64,000 nt of DNA from CAVVEQ01 sp963806635 (GCA_963806635.1 CAWDZA010000017.1:1-64000); one strand, 5' to 3'. Shown: positions 1 through 9,350, numbered from the stretch's first letter. Program-made: numbers and translations. The notes: generated by a model from the sequence alone, not told the origin.

Positions 1-1
1 C

Positions 2-73
2 TACCGTCAGGCAACCGATAAAATCGTCGGCATCTCGGATGAGGCAGCAGCTTTCCTGGAAGAACACTTCTAG
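2..73 (+). CDS. C-terminal end of an unidentified protein (5' truncated by window)
   Basis: An open frame enters from the left edge and ends at TAG 71-73. It gives 23 residues, ending AAFLEEHF. The segment is too short to assign to a family. Its only use is to show that a plus-strand gene precedes the window. Confidence 0.4.
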   Translation, partial: YRQATDKIVGISDEAAAFLEEHF

Positions 74-155
74 CACAAGAGAATTGGATAGTGATATTGC
101 ATATCAGGGATTCCCGAATAAATGGTGAAACCGAGCGAGAAAGCGTGAACGCTCC

Positions 156-1114
156 ATGACCACAGGAGGCGCAGATTTGGAAAAACGGCTATCCCTATTG
201 AAGCGTGAGGTGCTTGCACGAGGATTCGATCGGCATCCATCCATCCTGAAGTCCACTGCAGATCTGCCGACCGAGCTTCAATCGGAGGAAGCAAGAAAGC
301 TTGCCGAAAGTGATGGTGTTCAGAAGATCATCTTCTTTCCCCAGCAGATCCAGCGCGGGTGGAGTTACATCCCAAAGCAAGCCTTGATCTTTACCAATAA
401 CGGCATAATCCATCTGCTCGCTTCCATCTGGCCGGGAGAAGAACCTCAGGTCACCCGCCTGGAAAGCTCCAGCCTGATGTATTTGAAGGCAACCCTGATA
501 TTACTGTATGGCTTCCTGGAAATCGCCTCGGGAGGCCAGGGTTCACCCACACAGCTTGGGGTGGAATTCAATGCGGTCTATTGGGACCTGTTCGCGCCTG
601 CCCTGCAGCGATGGATAACCCTCTCCAATGCTCTCTACTTCGGGGGTATCGATAATGCCCCGGTTACCCCAGCGATACAGGCGGAGATTGACGAGTTGCC
701 CCTCAAATTCGCGAACGGCTTGCGCATCCACGGACTGCTGCCCGGCGAGAACCTGGAGGAGATCGTATTCCAACCAGGCACATGGAAACGTCCGTCTTTT
801 ATTCTTCCGCAAGCAGGTCACCGCCGATACGCTCATGCTGCTCACCACGAACTTCTGGGTGATCCTCCAGGAGGAGGTGGGGGTTAAGCAGGGCTGGATC
901 GTCTCTTACATTCGTCGGGATAGCATACAAGGTATCCTGGAACAGGGTCACGATCTTTGGAGCGAGCTGGCCATTAAATTGAAGCGAAGTGATCAAACCG
1001 CCGATTATTGCGTTGCTGCTGCCAATTGAAGCAGCCCGGAAATGGAGAGTGGTGTGGGAAAAGCATGGCGGGTGGTGGCAGGAAATTCTGGATACAATCA
1101 AGCAGCAACCCTAA
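156..1114 (+). CDS. Hypothetical protein, about 320 aa, reading frame broken twice
   Basis: The first frame runs from ATG 156 to about 790, where the sequence reads QPGTWKR. It then degenerates into a glycine-rich tail ending at 887. Convincing protein continues in a second frame from about 790 (KQVTADTLMLLTTNFWVILQ and on) to about 990. A third frame then carries it to TAA 1112-1114, ending EILDTIKQQP. The combined product is rich in hydrophobic and aromatic residues, has no clear signal peptide, and I do not recognise the family. Two single-base indels, near 790 and 990, explain the pattern; whether they are real or sequencing errors cannot be told here. The next gene starts 31 bases later, so co-transcription is possible. 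Confidence 0.5.
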
Positions 1115-1145
1115 AACCCGCCGGCATTAAAGAAAACCCAACGCA

Positions 1146-2093
1146 ATGAGACACGAATTTTCCAGAGTGCACCCCGACCTGCGACCAATCGCCCAAAGAA
1201 CTCCGGCGTTTCTATTCAGCCGTAAAACCCTCTGGCTTACCAAACGGTTGGTCGGCCTCACCCCTCCACCCCATCCCCCGGAAGATATCCTTATTCAAAA
1301 CCGATCTTTCCTCTCCGGCGATCAAAAGCAAAAGACCAGGGTCAGGATCTACCGTCCAAAATCTGTGAATGCGCCCAGCCCGGTTCTGGTCTGGATGCAC
1401 GGCGGCGGGTACGTGATGGGTAAACCAGAAATGGATGAATGGCGCTGCGTGGGGTATGCCCGCGAGGCGGGAATCACGGTGGTTTCCGTTGATTATCGCC
1501 TCGCGCCCAAACATCCGTTCCCGGCGGGGCTGATGGATTGCTACAATGCATTGAGATGGGTGGATGCCAATCCCGGTGAGCTTGGTATTGACCCGGCACG
1601 GATCGCGGTTGGGGGAGCCAGCGCCGGAGGAGGGTTGGCTGCAGCGCTGGCACAGATGGCACTCGACCGGCAGGTGGTCACACCGGTTTTTCAATTGCTT
1701 GTTTATCCCATGCTGGATGACCGAACCGCGCTGCGGATGGACCTGGATGACAGCGACAACTTCACCTGGAGCCAGGAAAACAACCGTTATGGATGGGAGT
1801 CCTACCTTGGGCGGAAATGTGGATCGGAAGACCTGCCCGCCTACGCCGTGCCTGCCCGCCGGGAGGATCTTTCAAGTTTACCTCCGGGTTGGATCGGCGT
1901 GGGGGCCCTGGATATCTTTCACGATGAAGATATGGAATATGGGAACCGGTTGAAGGCATGCGGTGGGGAATGCCAAATCGAAATCATTCCCGGCGCGTTT
2001 CATGGTTTTGATGTTTTCGATCCAAATATTGGGATCGTGGGGGAGTTTTGGAGTTCGCAATTGACTGCGCTGAAAAAAAACTTGTTCGCATAG
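1146..2093 (+). CDS. Alpha/beta hydrolase, hormone-sensitive-lipase family esterase
   Basis: This 315-residue protein has the hallmarks of the HSL (family IV) carboxylesterases. The oxyanion motif HGGG is at residues 85-88. The nucleophile elbow G-A-S-A-G places the catalytic serine at about 159. An Asp at about 256 (in ALDIFHDED) and a His at about 286 (in GAFHGFD) complete the triad. The DYRLAPKHPFPAG block is also typical of the family. Such enzymes hydrolyse short acyl esters in the cytoplasm; the natural substrate is unknown. There is no signal peptide. The Shine-Dalgarno upstream of ATG 1146 is weak. The frame is intact, unlike both flanking loci, and length is normal for the family. 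Confidence 0.9.
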   Translation: MRHEFSRVHPDLRPIAQRTPAFLFSRKTLWLTKRLVGLTPPPHPPEDILIQNRSFLSGDQKQKTRVRIYRPKSVNAPSPVLVWMHGGGYVMGKPEMDEWRCVGYAREAGITVVSVDYRLAPKHPFPAGLMDCYNALRWVDANPGELGIDPARIAVGGASAGGGLAAALAQMALDRQVVTPVFQLLVYPMLDDRTALRMDLDDSDNFTWSQENNRYGWESYLGRKCGSEDLPAYAVPARREDLSSLPPGWIGVGALDIFHDEDMEYGNRLKACGGECQIEIIPGAFHGFDVFDPNIGIVGEFWSSQLTALKKNLFA

Positions 2094-2143
2094 AATATAT
2101 GAACAATAATTACTCCTGACAATTAACAGAACAGGATCTAACG

Positions 2144-3142
2144 ATGAAAGCGATCATTTGCACTGCCTATGGTTCTCCAGATGTCCTTCAATTGCAGGAG
2201 GTGGAAAAACCGCAGCCAAAAGCTGACCAAACCCTCATCCGCGTTTATGCCACCACCGTTTCTAGGGCGGATCTCGAGATCAGGAGTTTCCGCTTTTCCG
2301 GCCTGATATCTCTCCCCCTGCGGTTGTATTTCGGCTTGTTCAAGCCCAGGGTGCGCATTTTGGGGGAGGATTTTGCGGGTGTGGTGGAGCAGGTCGGTAA
2401 AAACGCGACCTCCTTTGCCGTTGGGGACCGGGTCTGTGGAACCAGCGGGATCGGGCTGGGGGGATACGCGGAATACATCTGCGTGGGCGGAGCGAACGCA
2501 ACGAGCGTCCTGGCAAAAATTCTACCCGGCATGGGTTTTACGGAAGCCGCCGCCATTCCTTACGGGGGATTGGAGGCGCTTGGCTTTCTGCGCAAGGGAA
2601 ATATCCAGAAGGGGCAAAAGGTCCTGATCATCGGCGCGGGCGGGAGCTTTGGCACCTACGCGGTGCAGCTGGCGAAATACTTCGGCGCCGAGGTCACTGC
2701 GGTGGATAGCGCGGGAAAGCTGGATATGCTGCGTGCCATCGGCGCTGATCACATCATTGATTACACCAAGCAGGATTACACCAAATTGGGCGAAGTATTT
2801 GACCTGGTCTTCGACGTGATCTGCAAGATCCCGCTCGAACAGCATCTGCGCCTCCTACGCCCGGGGGGTACCTGCCTGCTGGCCAATCCTCAGGATGATC
2901 ATTTCTTTAAGGGATTCCAAGCCAATAGAAAGAAAGATAAAAAGGTTGTCTTCGGGGTGGATAGCGGTTCGGAGGAGGATTTAAAATTCCTCCTGGAGCT
3001 GACCGCAACCGGGAAGATAAAGCCGATCATCGACCGAACTTTCACCCTGGAAGAAATGGTTGAAGCCCACCGCTACGCGGAAACGGAACAGAAAAAAGGA
3101 AATATCGTGATCACCGTCAGGGATGAAAACACTGATCGGTAA
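2144..3142 (+). CDS. Zinc-type alcohol dehydrogenase-like / quinone oxidoreductase (MDR family)
   Basis: This 332-residue medium-chain dehydrogenase/reductase has an N-terminal GroES-like domain (LQEVEKPQPK, then GEDFAGVVEQVG) and a Rossmann domain. The glycine motif GAGGSFG is at about 164-170, followed by the AVQLAKYFGAEVTAV block. I see no obvious structural-zinc cysteine cluster, which fits the NAD(P)H:quinone oxidoreductase / enone reductase branch. The likely role is NADPH-dependent reduction of quinones or activated alkenes. An AGGAT Shine-Dalgarno precedes ATG 2144. The gene stands alone, about 50 bases after the esterase. Confidence 0.88.
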   Translation: MKAIICTAYGSPDVLQLQEVEKPQPKADQTLIRVYATTVSRADLEIRSFRFSGLISLPLRLYFGLFKPRVRILGEDFAGVVEQVGKNATSFAVGDRVCGTSGIGLGGYAEYICVGGANATSVLAKILPGMGFTEAAAIPYGGLEALGFLRKGNIQKGQKVLIIGAGGSFGTYAVQLAKYFGAEVTAVDSAGKLDMLRAIGADHIIDYTKQDYTKLGEVFDLVFDVICKIPLEQHLRLLRPGGTCLLANPQDDHFFKGFQANRKKDKKVVFGVDSGSEEDLKFLLELTATGKIKPIIDRTFTLEEMVEAHRYAETEQKKGNIVITVRDENTDR

Positions 3143-3196
3143 AAGCATGATCATTAATGGATAGGGAAAAACTCATGGGAAACCTCCAGGAGACAT

Positions 3197-3675
3197 TTGA
3201 ACGAATACCGACGACAACTCGAAAAGGGGGAAATCCAGCAGGCGTATCGCGGTTTGATGGTGTACATGCTCTCCCTGCGGTCTTATTTTCAGAAGCAATA
3301 TCCTGAATTTGAAGTCCCCGGCAACCTCTACTTCGGGTACATGGACATGACGTATTTCGCCATTATTCCGCCGGAATTAAAACAGCGGAAGCTTAAGGTG
3401 GCGGTCGTATTCCTCCACGAAGCATTCCGGTTCGAGGTTTGGCTTTCGGGAGCAAACCGGCAGGTCCAGGTGGATTGTTCGAACCGCTGCGGGGCAAAGG
3501 ATGGAACAAGTACAAACTAACCGCCGATCCGAAAGCCAGTGATTCCATTTTGGAACATGTCCTGGTGGCAGAACCTGATTTTAGCGATCTGGATGCACTC
3601 ACCAAAGTGATAGAAATCGGAACGGCTAAATTCATAGGAGATCTCGAGGATCTCCTTTCAGAACTTGGAAGGTGA
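3197..3675 (+). CDS. DUF7000-like small protein, one reading-frame break
   Basis: The start is TTG 3197, chosen because AGGAG lies at 3188-3192 with 4-base spacing. The first frame gives MNEYRRQLEKGEIQQAYRGL onward through RFEVWLSGANRQVQ. The same protein then continues in the next frame (WNKYKLTADPKASDSILEH onward) to TGA 3673-3675. I recall this pattern of a conserved LYFGYMDMTYF block plus a C-terminal FIGDLEDLLSEL helix from a small conserved DUF family; this is memory-based. One indel at about 3465-3485 explains the break. Predicted intact length is about 158 aa. No function is known. The stop lies 3 bases before the next start, so it is probably co-transcribed with the epimerase. Confidence 0.6.
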
Positions 3676-3678
3676 TCA

Positions 3679-4740
3679 ATGAAAAAACTCGTCACCGGCG
3701 CCACGGGATTCATCGGCTCAGCCATCGTTCGGGAGCTGCTCCAGGATGGCGAAGAAGTGAAGGTTTTCATCCGCGAAACCAGCGACACCCGCAACATCGA
3801 TGGCCTGGATGTGGAACGCGCGTACGGGGATATCCGCGATGGGGACTCCATGAAGAAAGCGCTCGCCGGCTGTGATACGCTCTACTTCACCGCAGCCTAT
3901 TTCCACCACTGGACTCCGGACAAGAATTTGCCATACGAGATCAATGTGGGGGGAACGAAAGCCTCGCTTCAGGCTGCCCTTGAAGCCGGCGTGGAAAAAG
4001 TGGTGTACACCAGCACGAACAACACCATGGGGGCGCACGGTCCCGTACCGGTGGATGAGACTGCCGAATTCAACCACTGGAAAACGGGGGATAATTATTC
4101 GCTCTCCAAGTACTACGCCGAAGTGGAAGCCCGGAAATTTGTGGAAAAGGGTCTGCCGATCGTGATCGTCAATCCCACCCTGGTGATTGGCGCGCATGAT
4201 ATCAAACCCACCCCCTCCGGGCAGATGATCATCGACGTCGCCACCGGCCAAATGCCCGGGTATATCGAAGGCGGCACCAACGTGATCGACGTGGAGGATG
4301 TGGCCCACGGCCATATCCAGGCTTCCAAAAAGGGGCGGATCGGCGAGCGGTACCTCTTTGGGAACCGCAATATCGCCGTATCGGATTATTTCAACCTGAT
4401 CGCAGAGATCGCGGGTGTGAAACCACCCACATTCCGCATTCCCTACCATCTGGCTGTTGCGCTCGGCTATGTTTTCGAATTTGGATCCGCGATCACCAAA
4501 AAACCGCCGGTCGTGACTGCTTCCGAGGTCCGCATCGGGAAAAAGCAGGAATACTATGATTGTTCGAAGGCGGTTAAGGAGCTGGGTTTACCCCAGACGC
4601 CGATCGAAGAAGCCATCCGGAAGGCGATTGGAATGGTTCAAAGAAAATGGATATCTAGGATAAAACAGGGTAAACGCAACCACAGGAGATCATATGAATC
4701 ATTCTCATACACCTTGTTTACTTGCCGCCCCACTCGTTGA
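3679..4740 (+). CDS. NAD-dependent epimerase/dehydratase, extended SDR, HpnA-like
   Basis: This 353-residue extended SDR has the nucleotide-binding motif TGATGFIG at residues 6-13 and the catalytic Y140-x3-K144 in YSLSK. The layout (GLDVERAYGDIRDGDS, PTLVIGAHDIKPTPSGQMII, NVIDVEDVAHGH) closely resembles the hopanoid-associated sugar epimerase HpnA and dihydroflavonol-reductase-like enzymes. The substrate cannot be read from sequence. No hopanoid genes surround it, so a hopanoid role is not claimed. The last roughly 30 residues (RKWISRIKQGKRN onward) are basic and atypical, and may reflect read-through past the usual end. An AGGTGATCA stretch precedes ATG 3679. Confidence 0.85.
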   Translation: MKKLVTGATGFIGSAIVRELLQDGEEVKVFIRETSDTRNIDGLDVERAYGDIRDGDSMKKALAGCDTLYFTAAYFHHWTPDKNLPYEINVGGTKASLQAALEAGVEKVVYTSTNNTMGAHGPVPVDETAEFNHWKTGDNYSLSKYYAEVEARKFVEKGLPIVIVNPTLVIGAHDIKPTPSGQMIIDVATGQMPGYIEGGTNVIDVEDVAHGHIQASKKGRIGERYLFGNRNIAVSDYFNLIAEIAGVKPPTFRIPYHLAVALGYVFEFGSAITKKPPVVTASEVRIGKKQEYYDCSKAVKELGLPQTPIEEAIRKAIGMVQRKWISRIKQGKRNHRRSYESFSYTLFTCRPTR

Positions 4741-4774
4741 TAACGGCCGCGGTGTATTTGTCCTGTCTGCTTGA
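4694..4774 (+). CDS. Short ORF with good ribosome binding site, possible gene remnant
   Basis: AGGAG at 4684-4688 precedes ATG 4694 and encodes 26 residues (MNHSHTPCLLAAPLVDNGRG onward), overlapping the end of the epimerase gene in another frame. The adjacent frame from about 4722 gives a more hydrophobic peptide ending at TAG near 4806. This could be a truncated or frameshifted small gene. It could equally be chance, and no family is recognisable. Confidence 0.25.
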   Translation: MNHSHTPCLLAAPLVDNGRGVFVLSA

Positions 4775-4853
4775 TGTCGCTCCATTCCGCAAAAAAACCG
4801 TATAGCCGAAAAAAATCGCATGAATATGCACAACAACCAACATTGGAGAATAC

Positions 4854-5462
4854 ATGAATAATACATTCACAGTATCATCCATCCCGGCGATGATTACTTG
4901 GAAAAATATGCCTTTAAAAAGCACCAGTGATGCCGGACAACAGATCAGCATCACGTCAGGTGCTTATACCGATTGGTTCATTGATCCTGCCGGGGGGCAA
5001 GGGAAGAACAATGCCCCAATCGCGCTGTTTGTGCCGCCAGACCCGGCTTTTTGCCTCCAGGTCAAAGTCACGGTCGGGTTTTCTGCAACCTATGATGCCG
5101 GAACATTATTCGTATATGCCAATGATGCGTTCTGGGCCAAGTTATGTTTTGAATACTCGCCCCAGCGACAACCAATGATCGTTTCGGTTGTAACACGAGA
5201 CGTTTCCGACGACTGTAATTCGGTGGTGGTTGGGAACAATTCAGTTTATTTGCGAGCCTATCGAAAAGGGGATATTTTCGCATTTCATTATTCGCTGGAT
5301 GGTCAATATTGGCCTTTCGTGCGTTACTTCACAATGGGGGATTTGGGGCAGTTGAGGATGGGTTTTTCAGCCCAATCTCCAACGGGTCAAGGCTGTAAAG
5401 TGGATTTTTCAGAAATTCGATATACGCCACGTATCTTGTCGGATCTCCGGAACGGAGAGTGA
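4854..5462 (+). CDS. DUF1349 domain-containing protein (concanavalin-A-like fold)
   Basis: This 202-residue protein matches the DUF1349 pattern: a WFIDP-x(4,5)-G segment after an N-terminal strand, FCLQVKVTV, AGTLFVYANDAFWAKLCFEY, FHYSLDGQYWPFVRYF and a C-terminal RMGFSAQSPTG block. The family has a lectin-like jelly-roll fold and is often linked to carbohydrate or regulatory roles, but its biochemistry is not established. There is no signal peptide, so it is probably cytoplasmic. The frame is intact. It ends directly before the DUF1905-type gene. Confidence 0.8.
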   Translation: MNNTFTVSSIPAMITWKNMPLKSTSDAGQQISITSGAYTDWFIDPAGGQGKNNAPIALFVPPDPAFCLQVKVTVGFSATYDAGTLFVYANDAFWAKLCFEYSPQRQPMIVSVVTRDVSDDCNSVVVGNNSVYLRAYRKGDIFAFHYSLDGQYWPFVRYFTMGDLGQLRMGFSAQSPTGQGCKVDFSEIRYTPRILSDLRNGE

Positions 5463-5536
5463 ACCTCACCGAGGAAAGAGCATTTTGTTCTGGGTTAAAT
5501 TTCAATACCCGCCTAATTCACAGAAAGGATTTATTA

Positions 5537-6018
5537 ATGGCTGACGGAAATTCTTCGAAAGATTCTACGGAACCCAAACGGGTAACCTTTCCAACACATA
5601 TTCTCCAAACCGGAAAAAACACCACCGGCATCGAAGTTCCTGCCACTGTGATCGAACGATCTGGGCAGGCGGAAAGCGCCCACTCGTGAAGGTGAAGGTC
5701 AACGATTACGCCTACCGGAGCGCGGTGGCGGTGATGGACGGGAAATACATGATCAGCATGAGCTCGGAGCACAGGCAAGCGGGCGGCTTTCAGGGTGGCG
5801 ATGAGGTGAATGTCACCCTGGAATTGGACCTGGAGCCGCGCACGGTGGAAATCCCTGAAGACCTGAAAAATGCGTTGGTTGCAGGGAGGGTCATGGAAGC
5901 CTTTGAAAAATCCACGCCCTCGATGCAGAAGGAATACGTCCGCTGGGTGCAGGAAGCGCAGGCGTCGGAAACCCGCAATCGGCGGATAGCGAAAACGGTT
6001 GAGAAATTGAAAGGGTGA
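5537..6018 (+). CDS. YdeI/OmpD-associated (DUF1905-type) protein, one frame break
   Basis: ATG 5537 is preferred over an upstream in-frame GTG because AGAAAGGAT precedes it. The first frame gives an N-terminal tail and the TGIEVPATVIERSG strand. The conserved continuation GGKRPLVKVKVNDYAYRS lies one frame over, starting about 5671 and running to TGA 6016-6018. The C-terminal half contains the typical YVRWVQEAQ and ETRNRRIAKTVE helices of the bacteriocin-protection/YdeI domain. Intact length would be about 160 aa. One indel at about 5668 explains the split. The function is not known in detail. Confidence 0.7.
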
Positions 6019-6077
6019 CAGAGTTTTCCTTCCCGGGAAAATCTGTTTTTTGAAATTTTTCAGCAAATGGAGACAAA

Positions 6078-6719
6078 ATGCTGAATCCACAACCGACCGA
6101 TTTTCTGGCGTTCCAACCTCAGGCAAGGGGCAGGGCGTGCTCGTCCTGCACGCCTGGTGGGGTTTAAACGATACCATCAAGGATTTCTGTACCCGCCTGG
6201 CTGGGGAGGGGTTCACTGCTTTCGCGCCGGATCTTTATCATGGCAAGCTCGCCACCACCATCCCGGAGGCGGAAGCGCTGCGGGATGCGCTGGATTGGAA
6301 GAAATGCCATTCCCGAGGTCAGCGCGGCGGCGGAATACCTGCAGGGGCGCAGCGGGGAGCCGGAGAAAGGCCTGGCTGTGATCGGGTTTTCGCTGGGGGC
6401 GTTCTTTGCGCTGAACCTTTCCGCCACAGATCCGGAGCGAATCGGGAAAGTGTCGTGTTCTACGGCACCGGACCGGCGGATTTCACGAAATCCAGGGCAG
6501 CCTACCCGGGCACTTCGCGGAAAACGATGCCTTTGAGCCGGATTCAGAAGTGGCGGGTTTGGAAGAATCCCTGGAGGGGCGGGGCGAAAGGTGAATTTCC
6601 ACCGTTACCCAGGCACCGGGCACTGGTTCTTTGAGCCCGACCGCGCGGATGCTTATGATCCCACAGCCGCCAGCCTGGCGTGGGAGCGGACCCTGGCATT
6701 TCTGGCAGATCCCTCTTAA
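6078..6719 (+). pseudogene. Dienelactone hydrolase family protein, shattered reading frame
   Basis: Recognisable pieces of a dienelactone hydrolase appear in order but in different frames. An N-terminus from ATG 6078 (MLNPQPTDFLAFQPQ) is followed by GVLVLHAWWGLND with FAPDLYHGKLA, then GLAVIGFSLGAFFALNLSA (the nucleophile region). Next come VFYGTGPADFTKS and a C-terminus with NFHRYPGTGHWFFEPDR to TAA 6717-6719. The family normally uses a Cys nucleophile (GxCxG); here the elbow reads GFSLG, so Ser replaces Cys. At least four indels are needed to join the pieces. This is either a decayed gene or a poorly sequenced stretch. Confidence 0.65.
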
Positions 6720-6730
6720 GGAGAATTCCC

Positions 6731-7075
6731 ATGGAAAACAGTTCACATCTCTATATTATGTGGACCACAGGCGACCCCGTGACCGCTGAAAAAATGGTGT
6801 TCATGTATTGTGGTAATAGCCTGCGCAACGGTTGGTGGGAGGAGGTGACCATTATCATCTGGGGCGCCTCCGCGAAGCTGGCGGGCACGGATGCCGGGAT
6901 TCAGGAAATGATTAGGGAGCTGATCTCGCTGGGGGTGGAGTTCACCGCCTGCAAGCGCTGCGCGGAGGACCTGGGGGTTGCCTCGCAGCTGGAAGAGCTG
7001 GGGGTAGAGGTGAAATTCTGGGGCGCGCCGCTGACGGATTTATTGAAATCCGGCACGCATTTGATTACGATCTAA
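6731..7075 (+). CDS. DsrE family protein
   Basis: This 114-residue protein starts at ATG 6731 after AAGGAGAATTCCC. It has the DsrE/DsrF-like alpha/beta layout: an N-terminal strand HLYIMWTTGDP, VTIIIWGASAKLAG, then GIQEMIRELISLGVEFTACKRCAEDLG. It carries two Cys residues in the CKRC arrangement. DsrE-like proteins relay sulfur or act as small redox/regulatory proteins. No sulfur-trafficking partners lie nearby, so a role in sulfur transfer is only a family-level guess. The frame is intact. Confidence 0.75.
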   Translation: MENSSHLYIMWTTGDPVTAEKMVFMYCGNSLRNGWWEEVTIIIWGASAKLAGTDAGIQEMIRELISLGVEFTACKRCAEDLGVASQLEELGVEVKFWGAPLTDLLKSGTHLITI

Positions 7076-7096
7076 AACCACCATTTGTTATTGTTG

Positions 7097-7116
7097 TATA
7101 ATTGATTCAATCAATT
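7097..7116 (+). promoter_or_regulatory. TATAAT element overlapping a 17-base palindrome
   Basis: TATAAT at 7097-7102 runs into AATTGATTCAATCAATT (7100-7116), an 8-1-8 inverted repeat. The arrangement resembles a -10 box with an overlapping operator for the small gene at 7172. I see no good -35 at normal spacing. Confidence 0.3.
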
Positions 7117-7117
7117 C

Positions 7118-7148
7118 GCAACCCTGAGGCGAAGCGCTTTGGGGTTGC
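7118..7148 (+). terminator. Stem-loop, terminator-like
   Basis: GCAACCC at 7118-7124 pairs with GGGTTGC at 7142-7148 and is followed by a short ATTTATTT tract. It could terminate the DsrE gene or act in the leader of the next small gene. The T-tract is imperfect. Confidence 0.4.
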
Positions 7149-7171
7149 ATTTATTTAACAGGAGGTTTGAA

Positions 7172-7438
7172 ATGAGCGAGCATGAATATACCCATCCGGA
7201 GTTGAAGATCACAGCGATCCTCTACGCCCAGGAAGGCCCGAGGTGGTGGATCATGTGAAAAGGACAGGGAAGTTACCGAAGACGATCCACAACGGCGGAA
7301 TGGACATCGGATTGCGAATAACGATCGAGACGCAGCGGGATTGGACCCGGAGCTTAGCGCATGGATGAATAGCTGGTTTATGAAGCCATCCTGCGGGAGA
7401 ATCGGCTGCCCGGGGGAGGGGCGAGGTTGGTGAAATGA
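7172..7438 (+). pseudogene. Small hypothetical gene broken into three or more frames
   Basis: AGGAGG at 7161-7166 precedes ATG 7172, giving MSEHEYTHPELKITAILYAQ. Plausible continuations follow in other frames: PEVVDHVKRTGKLPKTIHNG, then GLDPELSAWMNSWF, then EAILRENRLPGGGARLVK to TGA 7436-7438. Joined, they make an acidic and amphipathic protein of about 88 aa with no recognised family. The strong Shine-Dalgarno and ordered pieces argue that this was a real gene. At least three indels separate the segments. Confidence 0.45.
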
Positions 7439-7580
7439 CCAGGATGACCGGATTAAATAAAAAAACGCCAAAATTCTGAGGATTACGATTGCCTATTGCA
7501 TATTCATTAATATATGATAATATGGATATAAATAGTATAAATATAAATCCATTTGAATTTTGCAATTCCCTGAGGTGGAT

Positions 7581-9350
7581 ATGAAAAAACTACAGACGAT
7601 CACATTTGCCGCGGTCACAATATTCATTGTGGTTGCCTGCAGCCTGTTTACGCCCAAGGAATCGCAAAACGATGGAAAGCTGGGAAATATCACTCCGAAC
7701 GTGGCTGACCTCCCGGTTTTGGACCTTGAAGGACCCCTGCCATCTCCCGGCGCAGCCTCACTGAGGGCGCTCGCGGTGGATGAGCCGGGCGTTGCCGTTC
7801 TGGTGGATGACGTGGAGGCATCTGAACGGGCTGCCCTTCAAGCAGCCATAGAGATACTACAAGCTCAACTCCCCCCCACCAGCTCCACCCAGAATCTTGC
7901 CTCAGCGGACGGATCACAAATTGAGACCTCGAGCGCTGTTCGCCCGGCAGTCAAGGGTTTCCTGGCCAAACCAGCGATGATCCCGGTGGTTTACAGCCCC
8001 CCGGCTACCGTGCGCTCGGATGGAGTTGGTATAAGCGAAGCGGCTACTGTTGGGCTTCTGGTGAGCGGTTTTTCTGATAATTTTGTCAATCAATTGCCAG
8101 CCATGCCCACAAAGAGTGACTCCAAAACTACAAAAGAAGGGGATGCAACTACCAACATGAGCGTGGAGATGGGCAGGGGGGAGGATGGGTCCACGAAATT
8201 TGAAATGGGGTTGAAGACCGAAGCTTCGAAGGATAATACTTCCGCGAAAACGGAAATGACCGCTTCTGTGGATGGACAGCGCTGCCCGAATGCCGAAGGA
8301 CAGGTGAGTTTCACGATCAAGGCCACCCTGGGCTCCGAATCGGGTGGGACGGGAACCACCCAGGATCTAACCGCGTTCGTGCGGGCAACGGTCGGCGATG
8401 ACGCCGAGATAAGCAGCACCACTTTTGATGTGATCCAGGCAACCACGCAGACCAAGGGTGGGCGTACGATATATTTGGAGACGGGGACAACACTAAAATA
8501 TGGTCAGGATTTCAATGAACAAAAGGAATCGAACAGGCGCATCGATCAAAAAACCGATAATGTCACCCAGGAGGATGTCAACAAATTGGATACGCCAGGG
8601 CTCACTGCTGCACGTGACCTTGGAATAGCTTCTCTGATGTCCGCAAAGAACGCCTGGCAGGATGGCAAGTGCGTCAAGATCGAAGCTCCCTCCCCGGGGA
8701 AAGTGGAGCCTGGCTCCACCACCCCGATCCCGGTCAAGGTCGTCTCGAGGTTTGATGGCGTCGATGCCCCCTCGAAATTAAAAGCAGCGCTCACTGGCGG
8801 CGCATCCATCGACCCCACCTCGCTTGGCAAGACGCCTGGGACCCTGACCTACACTGCCCCCGACGAGAAAGCAAAGAGCGCGACGATCCTGCTCACCGCA
8901 ACCTCCAAACGCGGCAAGGCTACGCTCGAGCTAAACGCCAACACCGGCGAGAAGAAGAAGACCTACCATGTGATCGATACTCCCGAGATAGGCATGGGCT
9001 GGAGCGGAGATTGCATCGATGACCTCTCCAAACCCTTTACAGTGTTTTATAACGCACCTGGAATAACGAACTCTTACATAATCACACCGAGCAGTGCCAC
9101 CGGCGGAAGCCTGGTCGAAAAACAACTCTTCGAAATGGGGGGGGTCACAATGAACTACACGGGTAATGGCAGCTACACCATCATTCCGGATAATAAAGAT
9201 TCGGATGGCAATGTTTTTGGAATGGAAATTGTCTATAAAACATCAGGCAATGCAATAAGTTGCTCCGAAGGAAAATGCGTGACGACCAAAATGGAAAGCG
9301 GTAAAGGTGTACAGATACCGCTGCGCGTGCAGGATAAAGCATGCCCATAA
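7581..9350 (+). CDS. Large hypothetical lipoprotein with Ig-like segment
   Basis: ATG 7581 follows GAGGTGG and encodes 589 residues. Residues 1-19 form a lipoprotein signal (MKKLQTITFAAVTIFIVVAC) with the lipobox cysteine at about 20, so the protein is probably anchored to the outer face of the membrane. The middle is rich in Thr, Ser, Lys and Glu (many TKEGD, TEMTAS type segments). Around residues 370-460 there is a bacterial Ig-like pattern (KVEPGSTTPIPVKVV onward, TLTYTAPDEKAKSATILLT), suggesting a surface-exposed adhesin or structural protein. No enzyme motif is seen. The preceding 80 bases are strongly AT-rich, as for a promoter. A strong terminator follows. Confidence 0.8.
   Translation: MKKLQTITFAAVTIFIVVACSLFTPKESQNDGKLGNITPNVADLPVLDLEGPLPSPGAASLRALAVDEPGVAVLVDDVEASERAALQAAIEILQAQLPPTSSTQNLASADGSQIETSSAVRPAVKGFLAKPAMIPVVYSPPATVRSDGVGISEAATVGLLVSGFSDNFVNQLPAMPTKSDSKTTKEGDATTNMSVEMGRGEDGSTKFEMGLKTEASKDNTSAKTEMTASVDGQRCPNAEGQVSFTIKATLGSESGGTGTTQDLTAFVRATVGDDAEISSTTFDVIQATTQTKGGRTIYLETGTTLKYGQDFNEQKESNRRIDQKTDNVTQEDVNKLDTPGLTAARDLGIASLMSAKNAWQDGKCVKIEAPSPGKVEPGSTTPIPVKVVSRFDGVDAPSKLKAALTGGASIDPTSLGKTPGTLTYTAPDEKAKSATILLTATSKRGKATLELNANTGEKKKTYHVIDTPEIGMGWSGDCIDDLSKPFTVFYNAPGITNSYIITPSSATGGSLVEKQLFEMGGVTMNYTGNGSYTIIPDNKDSDGNVFGMEIVYKTSGNAISCSEGKCVTTKMESGKGVQIPLRVQDKACP

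Noticed and set aside
8700..9000. Possible internal repeats in the large lipoprotein
   Set aside because: The Thr/Lys/Glu-rich composition gives a repetitive look, but no unit recurs with fixed length.
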